Part shown: piece by piece, positions 11,046 through 19,622 of the stretch
Layout: the number at the start of each line of letters is the position of its first letter
Position numbering within the stretch: position 1 is the first letter of the stretch
Source of the DNA: Mesonia mobilis DSM 19841
Lineage (GTDB): Bacteria; Bacteroidota; Bacteroidia; Flavobacteriales; Flavobacteriaceae
Length of the DNA stretch: 64,000 bases
Direction of reading: 5' to 3'
NCBI RefSeq assembly: GCF_000423405.1
Contig: NZ_AUHX01000011.1
Location: 54,955 to 118,954 of the forward strand
The notes under the pieces: generated by a model
What the model was told of the DNA's origin: nothing
The model's input: only the letters and a program-made list of their open reading frames with translations
Database searches by the model: none
Translations under genes and position numbers: made by a program

Positions 11046-12332
11046 ATGTCAAAAACAGCTACGATAGAACTTGACGGGAAAAAGTACGAATTTCCTGTTA
11101 CAGAAGGTACAGAAGGCGAAAAAGCGATTCAAATTAAATCTTTAAGAGGTGACACTGGAGGACTTATTACTTTAGATCCTGGTTTTAAAAATACAGGTTC
11201 TTGTGAAAGTGCCATTACATTTTTAAATGGTGAAGAAGGAATCTTAAGGTATAGAGGTTATTCTATTGAAGATTTAGCTGAAAAAGCAAGCTTTTTAGAA
11301 GTAGCATACTTATTAATTTTTGGCGAGCTTCCAACGCAGGAGCAATTAGATAAATTTTACGGAGATATTAAAGATGAATCTCACGTAGATGAAGAGATGA
11401 AGAAAATCTTAGATGGTTTTCCAAAGTCTGCTCACCCAATGGGAGTGCTTTCATCATTAACAAGTGCATTAATTGCATTTAACCCAAGCTCTGTAAACGT
11501 AGATTCTGAAGAAGATATGTACAAAGCGATCGTGAAATTATTAGCTAAATTTCCGGTATTAGTAGCTTGGACGTTAAGAAAAAGAAACAGCAAGCCATTA
11601 GACTATGGTGATAGTTCTTTAGATTATGTAGATAACATCTTAAAAATGATGTTTAAAAAGCCAAATGAAGAGTACAAGGTTAATCCTGTAGTTTCTGCTG
11701 CTTTAAATAAATTATTAATTCTTCATGCAGATCACGAACAAAACTGTTCTACCTCTACGGTAAGAATAGTTGGTTCTTCTCACGCCGGTTTATTTGCTTC
11801 TATTTCTGCAGGTATTTCTGCACTTTGGGGTCCACTTCACGGTGGTGCTAACCAAGCAGTGATCGAAATGCTGGAAGGTATTAAAGAAGACGGTGGTGAT
11901 ACTAAAAAATATATGGCGAAAGCTAAAGACAAAGAAGATCCGTTTAGATTAATGGGCTTCGGTCACCGTGTGTATAAAAACTTCGATCCTCGTGCTAAGA
12001 TCATCAAAAAATCTGCAGACGAAGTATTAGGAGATTTAGGTGTACAAGATCCGGTATTAGATATCGCTAAAGGATTAGAAAAAGAAGCTTTAGAAGACGA
12101 TTACTTCGTAAAAAGAAAGCTATACCCGAACGTAGATTTCTATTCTGGTATTATTTACAGAGCATTAGGTATCCCAACAGAAATGTTTACTGTAATGTTC
12201 GCTTTAGGTAGATTACCAGGTTGGATCGCACAGTGGAGAGAAATGAGATTGAAAAAAGAACCAATTGGTCGTCCACGTCAGGTGTATACGGGTGAAAACC
12301 TTAGAGATTTTAAAGATATCGAAAATAGATAA
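11046..12332 (+). CDS. gltA: Citrate synthase
   Basis: Citrate synthase condenses acetyl-CoA and oxaloacetate at the entry of the TCA cycle. The 428-residue protein is of the type II length class, with an N-terminal small domain before GDTGGLITLDPGFKNTGSCE. The catalytic residues are in place: His265 in GPLHGGAN, His307 in GFGHRVYK and Asp364 in PNVDFYSG. It lies after eno and before a pentein hydrolase, with its own terminator. Confidence 0.97.
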   Translation: MSKTATIELDGKKYEFPVTEGTEGEKAIQIKSLRGDTGGLITLDPGFKNTGSCESAITFLNGEEGILRYRGYSIEDLAEKASFLEVAYLLIFGELPTQEQLDKFYGDIKDESHVDEEMKKILDGFPKSAHPMGVLSSLTSALIAFNPSSVNVDSEEDMYKAIVKLLAKFPVLVAWTLRKRNSKPLDYGDSSLDYVDNILKMMFKKPNEEYKVNPVVSAALNKLLILHADHEQNCSTSTVRIVGSSHAGLFASISAGISALWGPLHGGANQAVIEMLEGIKEDGGDTKKYMAKAKDKEDPFRLMGFGHRVYKNFDPRAKIIKKSADEVLGDLGVQDPVLDIAKGLEKEALEDDYFVKRKLYPNVDFYSGIIYRALGIPTEMFTVMFALGRLPGWIAQWREMRLKKEPIGRPRQVYTGENLRDFKDIENR

Positions 12333-12354
12333 TCATTTCATTATCAAATTTGTA

Positions 12355-12385
12355 AAAGCTTCATAGAAATATGGAGCTTTTTTTA
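12355..12385 (+). terminator. Rho-independent terminator after gltA
   Basis: AAAGCTTCAT pairs with ATGGAGCTTT (one G-T pair) and is followed by a T run. It ends about 20 bases before the next start codon. Confidence 0.75.
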
Positions 12386-12405
12386 TATTTGCCAAAAAAA
12401 TAAAA

Positions 12406-13320
12406 ATGCTTTCACTACATATCACTAATGAGACCAATCGGCTTAAAGCCGTAGTTTTAGGTCTTGCCAGAAACATAGGTGATCAACCTAGTATCGAAGA
12501 TACTTACGATCCCAAATCTTTAGAACATTTAAAAGCCGGGACCTATCCAGAAGAGCAAGATATGGTCAAAGAAATTAAAGCGGTAGAAGAGGTTTTAAAG
12601 AAATATAATGTTGAAGTTTACCGCCCAAAAGTTATCGAAAACTATAATCAGATCTTTTCAAGAGATATTGGTTTTGTGATCGAAGATAAATTTATTATCG
12701 CGAATATTTTACCCGATCGTGAACGCGAGATTGAAGCCATTCAGCATATAATCGATTTGGTGCCTAAAGAGAATGTAATTCGTTTTCCTGAAGAAGCGCA
12801 CGTCGAAGGTGGCGATGTCATGCCGCACGGCGATTACATTTTTGTGGGTACGTATCGAGGTGAAGATTATCCAGATTTTATCACGGCAAGAACCAATACG
12901 CAAGCAGTAAAAGCACTTGCTGAATTATTTCCAGATAAAACTGTAAAGTCGTTTAACCTTCGAAAATCGAATACCGATGCTAAAAATAATGCGTTGCATT
13001 TAGATTGTTGTTTTCAGCCGGTTGGGAAAGACAAAGCGATCATTCATAAAAACGGATTTTTAGAGGAAGAAGAATACGAGTGGTTGGTAAATTACTTCGG
13101 AAAAGAAAACGTCTTTGAAATTACCAAAGCAGAAATGTACAATATGAACAGTAACATTTTTTCAATTTCTCCGGAAGTAGTGATTTCTGAAAAGAATTTT
13201 ACACGATTAAACGCTTGGCTTCGTGAAAACGGAATCACGGTAGAAGAAGTTCCTTATGCAGAAATTGCTAAGCAAGAAGGTTTATTGCGTTGCTCTACTT
13301 TACCGTTAATTCGGGAGTAA
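12406..13320 (+). CDS. Pentein-fold amidinohydrolase (dimethylargininase/arginine deiminase-like)
   Basis: A 304-residue guanidino-group-modifying enzyme. The pentein catalytic set is visible: an acidic residue in FSRDIGFV, Glu134 in HVEGGDV, His198 in ALHLDCCF and Cys296 in LLRCSTLPL near the C-terminus. Enzymes of this family hydrolyse the guanidinium carbon of arginine or methylarginine to citrulline plus ammonia or amine; the exact substrate cannot be read from sequence. No signal peptide is present, so it is cytoplasmic. The next gene encodes a second, only distantly related pentein enzyme, which suggests a shared arginine/citrulline route. Confidence 0.85.
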   Translation: MLSLHITNETNRLKAVVLGLARNIGDQPSIEDTYDPKSLEHLKAGTYPEEQDMVKEIKAVEEVLKKYNVEVYRPKVIENYNQIFSRDIGFVIEDKFIIANILPDREREIEAIQHIIDLVPKENVIRFPEEAHVEGGDVMPHGDYIFVGTYRGEDYPDFITARTNTQAVKALAELFPDKTVKSFNLRKSNTDAKNNALHLDCCFQPVGKDKAIIHKNGFLEEEEYEWLVNYFGKENVFEITKAEMYNMNSNIFSISPEVVISEKNFTRLNAWLRENGITVEEVPYAEIAKQEGLLRCSTLPLIRE

Positions 13321-13437
13321 GCGCGTCAAGGATTGAGCGGCGTGTTTGAGCTCTTTTTTGTCACCTTGAGTTTCGGAGAAATTTTTAGTGACAAAAAAAG
13401 CGAGTAGCGAAAGCCTGCCCGGACGCCCAAATAAAAA
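13321..13437. repeat. Composite palindromic intergenic repeat, copy 1
   Basis: Outer arms begin GCGCGTCAAGGATTGAGCGG and end CCTGCCCGGACGCCC. They flank a long inverted repeat in which CTTTTTTGTCAC (13353-13364) pairs with GTGACAAAAAAAG (13388-13400). The same architecture recurs in the opposite orientation at 39261-39374. It is G+C-rich compared with its surroundings, non-coding, and fits the short mobile-like palindromes scattered between genes in flavobacterial chromosomes. The inverted repeat can fold in RNA and may end transcription between the two pentein genes. Confidence 0.7.
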
Positions 13438-13488
13438 AAACATCAGTTCTAACAGAGTCAAGAACGAATTATTGCAAAAAGAAAAAGA

Positions 13489-14427
13489 ATGAAACAGATT
13501 ACAGATAGTATTTTAATGATTAGACCTGTAGCCTTCAGAATGAATGAAGAGACGGCAGTGAATAATTATTTTCAGAAAAATATTGATGGAAACGTAGACG
13601 AGATCACGCAAAAAGCACAACAAGAGTTTGACGATTTTGCTGCTAAACTTCGCAAGGTTGGTGTAAATGTAGTTGTGGTAGATGATGTTGCTGAAAACAA
13701 TACGCCAGATTCTATTTTCCCGAACAACTGGGTTTCTTTTCACGAGACAGGAGATATCGCTTTGTACCCGATGTTTGCTGAAAACCGAAGAAGAGAACGT
13801 CGTGAAGATATTTTACAACGTTTAGAAGAAGAAGGTTTTGAGATCAAAAATGTGATCGATTATACCGCTGCAGAAGAGGAAAAGATTTTCTTAGAAGGAA
13901 CGGGAAGTTTGCTATTAGACCGTTCGAACGAAAAAGCATATTGCGCCCTTTCTGAACGCGCCGATGAAGATTTGCTGATCGAGTTTTGTGAAGATTTTGA
14001 GTATATGCCGATAATTTTTGAAGCCAACCAAACCGTGAATGGTGAGCGTAAAGCAATTTACCATACCAACGTGATGATGTGTTTAGCTGAAGAATTCGCG
14101 GTAATTTGTCTAGATACGATCGACGATAAAAAGCAACGCAAAGCGGTGATCAATAGTTTAAAAGAAGATGGTAAAGAAATCATCACGATCACAGAAGAGC
14201 AAATGCACGAATTTGCGGGTAATATGTTGCAAGTACAAGGTGCTTTTAATAAAAAGTATTTGGTAATGAGTGAACGTGCTCACCAAAGTTTAACAGCAGG
14301 CCAAGTTGCCAAAATCGAGAAACACTGTGAGATTTTAAGCAGTAGTCTGCAAACCATCGAAACCCTTGGTGGTGGAAGCGCGCGTTGTATGCTTGCGGAA
14401 GTGTTCTTACCGAAAACCAAAAAATAA
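13489..14427 (+). CDS. ctlX: CtlX-type citrulline/guanidino hydrolase (pentein fold)
   Basis: A 312-residue amidinotransferase-family protein of the type annotated as citrulline utilisation hydrolase CtlX. It has the N-terminal MIRPVAFRMNEETAVNNYFQ, the acidic-Asn loop DSIFPNNWVSFH, Glu136 in LEGTGSLLLD, His192 in AIYHTNVMM and the terminal nucleophile Cys300 in GGGSARCML. The catalytic set is complete. It follows the other pentein gene after 168 bases that contain a palindromic repeat. A role in arginine or citrulline breakdown is inferred from family and context. Confidence 0.82.
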   Translation: MKQITDSILMIRPVAFRMNEETAVNNYFQKNIDGNVDEITQKAQQEFDDFAAKLRKVGVNVVVVDDVAENNTPDSIFPNNWVSFHETGDIALYPMFAENRRRERREDILQRLEEEGFEIKNVIDYTAAEEEKIFLEGTGSLLLDRSNEKAYCALSERADEDLLIEFCEDFEYMPIIFEANQTVNGERKAIYHTNVMMCLAEEFAVICLDTIDDKKQRKAVINSLKEDGKEIITITEEQMHEFAGNMLQVQGAFNKKYLVMSERAHQSLTAGQVAKIEKHCEILSSSLQTIETLGGGSARCMLAEVFLPKTKK

Positions 14428-14430
14428 AAA

Positions 14431-14490
14431 GTTCCTTCCCTTTCAAGGAAAGGTGGCTTCTGTAGCTTTAGCGAAAGAAGTCGGAAGGAT
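14431..14490. repeat. Imperfect intergenic palindrome
   Basis: TCCTTCC at the left and GGAAGGA at the right bracket a nested hairpin, CTTTCAAGGAAAG. The element directly follows the ctlX stop codon. This type of sequence is dispersed in flavobacterial genomes. No coding potential. Confidence 0.55.
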
Positions 14491-14501
14491 AAAATAACGT
14501 C

Positions 14502-14522
14502 ATGCTGAACTTGATTCAGCAT
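14502..14522. repeat. Short perfect palindrome ATGCTGAA-n5-TTCAGCAT
   Basis: Eight-base perfect arms around CTTGA. It resembles the short repeated palindromes found between genes in many Bacteroidota. It lies in the convergent gap between ctlX and the BCCT gene. Confidence 0.6.
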
Positions 14523-14542
14523 CGCATCCTGATTTTATTCTA

Positions 14543-14578
14543 AACCTCACAGGCTTTAAAACTTGTGAGGTTTTTTAT
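14543..14578. terminator. Terminator between convergent ctlX and BCCT genes
   Basis: AACCTCACA pairs with TGTGAGGTT around a loop of about twelve bases, with a T run on the plus strand. The BCCT stop codon follows on the minus strand, so it may also serve that strand. Confidence 0.75.
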
Positions 14579-14581
14579 TGG

Positions 14582-16063
14582 TTACTTCGAACTCCGGAAA
14601 TCTTTTACTAACCGAATTCCGATTAGAACACTCAGCAATGCAAAGGGAAGTGAAGTCACAATCAAGAGTTTTTGCATTGCAGTAAGAACATTAATTTCTG
14701 GAGTAAAACTACCTAAAAGTAAAATGGCTTCCGTAAAAATAAACATGAGTATAGCCCAAATTAAGCGATGCGTTTTCTTTGGGTTTTGTTTTCCCTTATC
14801 AGTAAACATACTCAGTACATAAATTGCAGAATCTACCGAAGTAATTAAAAAGCCAATTAACAAAACAATCGTTAAAATAGAAGTTACGGTAGATAGTGGA
14901 TACGCTTTTAGAAATACAAATATGGAAGTGAATACATTGTCAAATTCACCTTGATAACTGCTCATTTGTTCAATAAGCTGAAATGAGGAAGTCCCAAAAA
15001 CACTAAACCAAAAGAAACTCCCAAATGACGGAATGAAAATAGCTCCTAAAATCATTTGCCGAATGCTTCTTCCTTTAGAAATTCTGGCGATGAAAATACC
15101 GGTGAATGGTGCCCAAGCTAACCAGAATGCCCAATAATAAAGCGTCCAATCGGTAAGAAATTGTTTACCGGGATTGTAATTTCCTAGAGCTAAACTTAAG
15201 GGAAGAAAATCGATGATGTATCGATACGTTGCAATTCCGAAATTTTTAAGGATTTGTAACATATCATTTTGTAGGAAAATGAAGAGTAACAACAGAAAAG
15301 TAAGTGCGATATTCCAATTTGAAATTTTCTGAATTCCTTTATGAATGCCGCGATAAGCAGAAATAAATCCGAAGAGAAAAATGATAAATGTAAACAGATA
15401 AGCAAAAGCATAATCATTTTCGGTTTCGAGTAAATAGGTGAGTCCGCCCTCGATTTGTTCGGTTCCTAAACTAATAGCGGCAACAATTCCGATCACGGTC
15501 GTTAAGATGGTTAATAGATCAGCGCCTTTTATAAGTTTACTTCCTTCAAATTGCGGAAAAGTATTGCTGAGTAACATCGATTTTTTCCGTACAAATAAAT
15601 AATAACCAATTACCAGGGCGAAGAACACATAAAATGCCCAAGCGGTAAATCCCCATTGATAAAAAGTATATTCCAGCGCAACTACTTCCGCAGAAGCATT
15701 TGTCGAGATTGGCGGATGTTGTTGCATAAACACCGGTTCTTGCACGGCTCGTAATAAAATGCCGGCACCCATTCCTGCGCTATACAACATCGCAATCCAA
15801 GATAATGTGTTGTATTCGGGTTTGCTTCCGCCTAATTTTATCTTTCCGAAGGGAGTAAAAGCTAAGATCAATAGAAATAAAACACAGCCTAAGCCTAACC
15901 ACAAATAAAAACTTCCGAAGAGATCTCTAATGGTGATCGAGTAAGTTTCAATAGTATTGTAAAAACTTTCCGGAGCAATAAAAATAAAGCTTGAAAAAGC
16001 TAGAATAAAAATGATAGATAGCGCTAGTAAAGCGTTGTCTTTTATGAGTCTAAAAATTTTAAT
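14582..16063 (-). CDS. BCCT-family betaine/choline/carnitine transporter with no standard start codon
   Basis: A secondary transporter of the BCCT family, likely for compatible solutes. Family motifs are YSAGMGAGILLRAVQEP and, in membrane segment 8, WTLYYWAFWLAWAPFTGIF with ARISKGRSIRQM. The coding frame, including a good first membrane helix (LLALSIIFILAFSSFIFIAP), is open back to 16075, directly after the TAA of the upstream gene in the same frame. No ATG, GTG or TTG occurs until TTG at 15904, which would remove that helix and leave 440 residues. An ATT at 16063 is a possible non-standard start and gives about 493 residues, the normal family length. The end coordinate given here is therefore a judgement. 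Confidence 0.75.
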   Translation of the reverse strand: MKIFRLIKDNALLALSIIFILAFSSFIFIAPESFYNTIETYSITIRDLFGSFYLWLGLGCVLFLLILAFTPFGKIKLGGSKPEYNTLSWIAMLYSAGMGAGILLRAVQEPVFMQQHPPISTNASAEVVALEYTFYQWGFTAWAFYVFFALVIGYYLFVRKKSMLLSNTFPQFEGSKLIKGADLLTILTTVIGIVAAISLGTEQIEGGLTYLLETENDYAFAYLFTFIIFLFGFISAYRGIHKGIQKISNWNIALTFLLLLFIFLQNDMLQILKNFGIATYRYIIDFLPLSLALGNYNPGKQFLTDWTLYYWAFWLAWAPFTGIFIARISKGRSIRQMILGAIFIPSFGSFFWFSVFGTSSFQLIEQMSSYQGEFDNVFTSIFVFLKAYPLSTVTSILTIVLLIGFLITSVDSAIYVLSMFTDKGKQNPKKTHRLIWAILMFIFTEAILLLGSFTPEINVLTAMQKLLIVTSLPFALLSVLIGIRLVKDFRSSK

Positions 16064-16075
16064 AAGTAAAGTTGT

Positions 16076-17164
16076 TTAATTATAAATAGCTGAAATCTTT
16101 TCCCAAAGAATATTATCAAAACCTGAAGGTCCTAAAGTTGAATTTTCTGCTTCTGGTCCTAATCTTACAATGACCAAACCTTCACTGGGAACCACGTAAA
16201 GCTTTTTATCGTTGGCACCTAAACCGGCAATTAAATCGTCGGGCGCGTTAGGGATAAGTTTCCCTTGAAAAGTTGCAGTACTTTGTGGTAATTTATAAGA
16301 AGATTTTCCGTTGAGCCACCATAAAAAACCATAAGCAGGATTCAGGTTTTGCGAAGTAGTCGTCATTTCTTCAAAATAAGTTTCATCGATTAAAGCTTCA
16401 TTTTCCCAACGACCCTTGTTTAAATTTAGTAACCCGAATCTTGCCATACTTCTAGCATTACTGAAATAAATATCATTGTAGGCTATCGATACCCAATTTC
16501 CGTTCATTCCTATTTTATTTTTCAAATGCTCTTCAAAATAGCCGTCAAAATTGTTAGTGGTCGCTTCTTCTAAAACGGGTTTTAAAAGTGTGTAAAAGGC
16601 ATTGTGATAATACCAAAACTCACCGGGTTCATTTAAGTAAGTTAGACATTCAGGATCGTAGCACATTGTATTTTCAACGCTATAATCTCCGCCGGCAGTC
16701 ATCGTAAGTTGGTTCCAAATCGTGATCGCATTTTCTTGTGCGGGAGTCATAGAGGTCCAGTTTTTACTCAAATAGGTTGAAGTAGCATCTTGAATAGTTA
16801 ATAAACCGTCTTGTTGAGCTTGACCAATTAAAAATGAAATAAGGGTTTTGCCTGCCGAGTTCCAAGGATGAAGTGTATTTTGATTAGTATCTGAAAAATA
16901 TTCTTCGATCACAATCTTACCGTCTTTTAGAATAATAAATGCTTCTGTGTTATTTTCTGCTAGATAAGTGATCAATGCATCTATTTCATCTTCATTCCAA
17001 TTTAATTGAGCTGATGTGGTAGTTTCCCAATCATTACTGGCTATTGGCGGAAAGTACATTTCTGTTGATGGCGTTGGCTCTTCGGGAGTATTTTCATCTG
17101 AATTATCGCAGCTAATTAGAAAAGTTAGGAGGAAAGCTGTAAAAATGAATCGAGATATTTTCAT
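16076..17164 (-). CDS. Serine hydrolase lipoprotein (beta-lactamase/class C-like fold)
   Basis: A 362-residue beta-lactamase-family protein with a lipoprotein signal (FLLTFLISC, lipid-attached Cys19) and a Ser/Pro/Glu-rich linker. The active-site SxxK is SAGK (Ser103, Lys106) in HPWNSAGKTLISF, and the YxN motif is probably YHN in FWYYHNAFY. Such proteins act on peptidoglycan stems, peptides or esters at the cell surface; the substrate is unknown. It starts nine bases after the SDR/DUF2867 gene and ends directly against the BCCT frame, so the three probably form one transcript. Confidence 0.85.
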   Translation of the reverse strand: MKISRFIFTAFLLTFLISCDNSDENTPEEPTPSTEMYFPPIASNDWETTTSAQLNWNEDEIDALITYLAENNTEAFIILKDGKIVIEEYFSDTNQNTLHPWNSAGKTLISFLIGQAQQDGLLTIQDATSTYLSKNWTSMTPAQENAITIWNQLTMTAGGDYSVENTMCYDPECLTYLNEPGEFWYYHNAFYTLLKPVLEEATTNNFDGYFEEHLKNKIGMNGNWVSIAYNDIYFSNARSMARFGLLNLNKGRWENEALIDETYFEEMTTTSQNLNPAYGFLWWLNGKSSYKLPQSTATFQGKLIPNAPDDLIAGLGANDKKLYVVPSEGLVIVRLGPEAENSTLGPSGFDNILWEKISAIYN

Positions 17165-17173
17165 AGGTATTGG

Positions 17174-18607
17174 TTATTTATCGGCAGATGCAATTTCATC
17201 TAACATACCTTTAAAGATAAAAAAATGAAACGGAAGCATACTATACCAATAGGCTCTTCCTGCAATTCCTCTAGGTCTAAAAGTTGCCGTTTGATGTACA
17301 ATACCCTCATCATCGATACAAAACTCTAACCAAGCCTCACCAGGTACACGCATTTCTGCAAAAAGCAAGAGTCGCTTTTTTTCTTTATCGGCTAGTAAAA
17401 CGCGCCAAAAATCAAGCGAATCTCCTGTATTTATTTTATTGCTGTGTGTTCTACCACGACGCAAACCTACGCCACCAAAAAGTTTATCGAGAAAACCTCT
17501 AAACTTCCAAAGCGTATCGGCATAATACCAACCGTTTTGACCACCAATACTCCAAATTTTTTCTAACGAAACTTCCGGATCTTCTGCTTTTTGTTGCTGA
17601 ACATCACGCAAACATCCGTGTTTAGGAACTTGAATGTATTTGTTAAGGTCTTTTTGTTTGTATCTTCCGCTAGATTTTGAATCTTTCCAGCTAGAAACTA
17701 CTTGATTTTGTTCTATTTTATCGAAAGCCATTTTGATTGCTTCTTCGTAAGAAATAGGTTCAATATTCAGCATTTCTTGCAATCTTGTATCTTTAGAAAT
17801 TACTTCAACCGTCATACTATCCACCAAATTCACGGCAAGTTTATACGAAGTAGAGGTTACAAAATATAGCCAGTAAGAAGATAGTCTGGGCGTCATAAAC
17901 GGGACGCCGATAATGTGAAGTTTTAAACCTCTAATTTTAGAGTATTGAAGCATCATTTTTTTGTAAGTCAATACTTCGGGACCACCAATATCAAAAGCTT
18001 CATCATAGCATTTTTCGTTCCCCAAAACACCGGTTAAATATTGCAAGACATTTCTAATGGCAATGGGTTGGGTTTTGGTATTTACCCAACGCGGCGTGAT
18101 CATAAACGGCAGTTTTTCACACAGATCTCTAATAATTTCAAAAGAAGAACTCCCGGAACCTACAACGATGCCGGCTTGTAAACAGGTAAGATGAAAATTA
18201 CCTTCTTGCAAAATTTTCCCAACTTTCTCGCGCGAGCTTAAATGTTTAGAGCTTTCTTTTTCGTTAACCATTCCGGTAAGAAAGATCACTTGTTTGGCAT
18301 TGACGGGCTCTAAATATTTGTTGAAGTTTTCTGCGGCCTGAGCTTCTTTTTCATCAAAATCTTTGGTAGAAGTCGTCATCGAATGTATTAAATAATACGC
18401 GGCATCAATATCGGTAGGAAGTTTATTGGGTTGTACTTCTTCCAAAAAATCGATCTCTACAATTTCAATCTCTTTTTTTACCTCAGGATCTACCGAGAGG
18501 CGATCGGCACTTCTTACGGCGCAAACCACTTGATGGCCTTGTTCTAAGAGTAAAGGCAGTAAACGCATTCCAATATATCCGTTAGCACCAGTAAGAAGAA
18601 TTTTCAT
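17174..18607 (-). CDS. SDR-family NAD(P)-binding protein with DUF2867 domain
   Basis: A 477-residue fusion. The N-terminal half is an atypical short-chain dehydrogenase with the nucleotide-binding motif LTGANGYIGMRL and AYYLIHSMTTST, similar to YbjT-like proteins. The C-terminal 160 residues match DUF2867 (GQNGWYYADTLWKFRGFLDK, then HQTATFRPRGIAGRAYWY). The substrate is unknown. It heads the minus-strand run that continues with the serine hydrolase and BCCT genes, and is divergent from the small membrane protein at 18677. Confidence 0.85.
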   Translation of the reverse strand: MKILLTGANGYIGMRLLPLLLEQGHQVVCAVRSADRLSVDPEVKKEIEIVEIDFLEEVQPNKLPTDIDAAYYLIHSMTTSTKDFDEKEAQAAENFNKYLEPVNAKQVIFLTGMVNEKESSKHLSSREKVGKILQEGNFHLTCLQAGIVVGSGSSSFEIIRDLCEKLPFMITPRWVNTKTQPIAIRNVLQYLTGVLGNEKCYDEAFDIGGPEVLTYKKMMLQYSKIRGLKLHIIGVPFMTPRLSSYWLYFVTSTSYKLAVNLVDSMTVEVISKDTRLQEMLNIEPISYEEAIKMAFDKIEQNQVVSSWKDSKSSGRYKQKDLNKYIQVPKHGCLRDVQQQKAEDPEVSLEKIWSIGGQNGWYYADTLWKFRGFLDKLFGGVGLRRGRTHSNKINTGDSLDFWRVLLADKEKKRLLLFAEMRVPGEAWLEFCIDDEGIVHQTATFRPRGIAGRAYWYSMLPFHFFIFKGMLDEIASADK

Positions 18608-18676
18608 GAGTCAATTTTTCAAGAAAATTACAATTAAATACTTAACTTTCGGTGCTTTTTAAGATGGGTTTATAAA

Positions 18677-18880
18677 ATGAAAAATACATTAAAGATTGTT
18701 TTACTATTAGTTGGCGCTGTTTTAATTGGCTACGGGATTTACACCTTACTCTTTCCTCATATTTCTTTAGAAAACGGAACCGAAAAAGTAATTGCTGAAA
18801 GCGATAGCACTCAATCTTTTGCGATGATCTGTCTAGGAATTCTGTCTTTAGTCTGTGGAATTGCTTTTAGAAAACGATAG
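18677..18880 (+). CDS. Small two-helix membrane protein
   Basis: 67 residues with two hydrophobic segments (LKIVLLLVGAVLIGYGIYTL and FAMICLGILSLVCGIAF) joined by a polar loop, and a basic C-terminus (RKR). The function is not recognised. It has an ATG start, and its stop codon lies right next to the end of the convergent marC gene. Confidence 0.6.
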   Translation: MKNTLKIVLLLVGAVLIGYGIYTLLFPHISLENGTEKVIAESDSTQSFAMICLGILSLVCGIAFRKR

Positions 18881-18881
18881 T

Positions 18882-19514
18882 TTACCTAAACGCAACTCCT
18901 AAAACCGTCATTACCGAAGAACTGATGTACTCGATCCCGATGGCAATTACAATAAAACCAATAATTCTAGAAATTGCGTTGATACCGGAAGCTCCTAACC
19001 ATTTTACAATAAACGGAGCACTTCTTAACACCAAAAATGTCGCGAAACAAACGGTTAGAATAGAAAGTACAATGACGAGTTGATCTATAAAAACACTGTA
19101 TTCTTCATTTAAACCAATTAAAAACGAAATAGATCCAGGGCCGGCTAACATCGGGATCGCAAGCGGAGTTAAAGCTACTCCTTCTCGTTGGTAAGCATCA
19201 TTTTTTACTTTTTCACGATCCATTCCTTTGTGTTTGTTGAAGGTTCCCGTTAGTAACGCAAAACCGGAAGATACGATAATAAGTCCGCCGGCAATGCGAA
19301 GCGATTCGATACTAATTCCGAAGAAATTCAGAATATATTTTCCGGTGAAAAAAGCGATCAATAAAATCACAAAAATATTGATAGCCGTAAAAATTGAAGT
19401 GCGCGATTTCTCGGCATTGCTGTCTTCTTTGGTGAGTCCCACAAAAATAGGAACCGTTCCTAATGGATTGATTACAGAAAATAAAGCCGCAAAAACATAG
19501 ATAAATAAGTCCAT
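18882..19514 (-). CDS. MarC-family integral membrane protein
   Basis: About 210 residues with six predicted membrane segments. It begins MDLFIYVFAALFSVINPLGT and contains TPLAIPMLAGPGSISFLIGL, both typical of the MarC/YchE family. Function is unclear despite the historical link with antibiotic resistance. The start was set at the ATG at 19514 because the membrane segment begins there; an upstream in-frame start at 19529 would add only five polar residues. Confidence 0.85.
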   Translation of the reverse strand: MDLFIYVFAALFSVINPLGTVPIFVGLTKEDSNAEKSRTSIFTAINIFVILLIAFFTGKYILNFFGISIESLRIAGGLIIVSSGFALLTGTFNKHKGMDREKVKNDAYQREGVALTPLAIPMLAGPGSISFLIGLNEEYSVFIDQLVIVLSILTVCFATFLVLRSAPFIVKWLGASGINAISRIIGFIVIAIGIEYISSSVMTVLGVAFR

Positions 19515-19622
19515 TCTTTTTTGCCGCAAATGTGATTTTTAAAATCTAGATGAATGTGAGCAATTCTTTAAATGAATGTTTGCTGAAAGTTAAAAGTGAT
19601 TTTATAGAAAGTGAATTTATCA

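Noticed and set aside
14565..14822. Plus-strand open frame of 85 codons
   Set aside because: Antisense to the C-terminal membrane segments of the BCCT transporter, with no support of its own.
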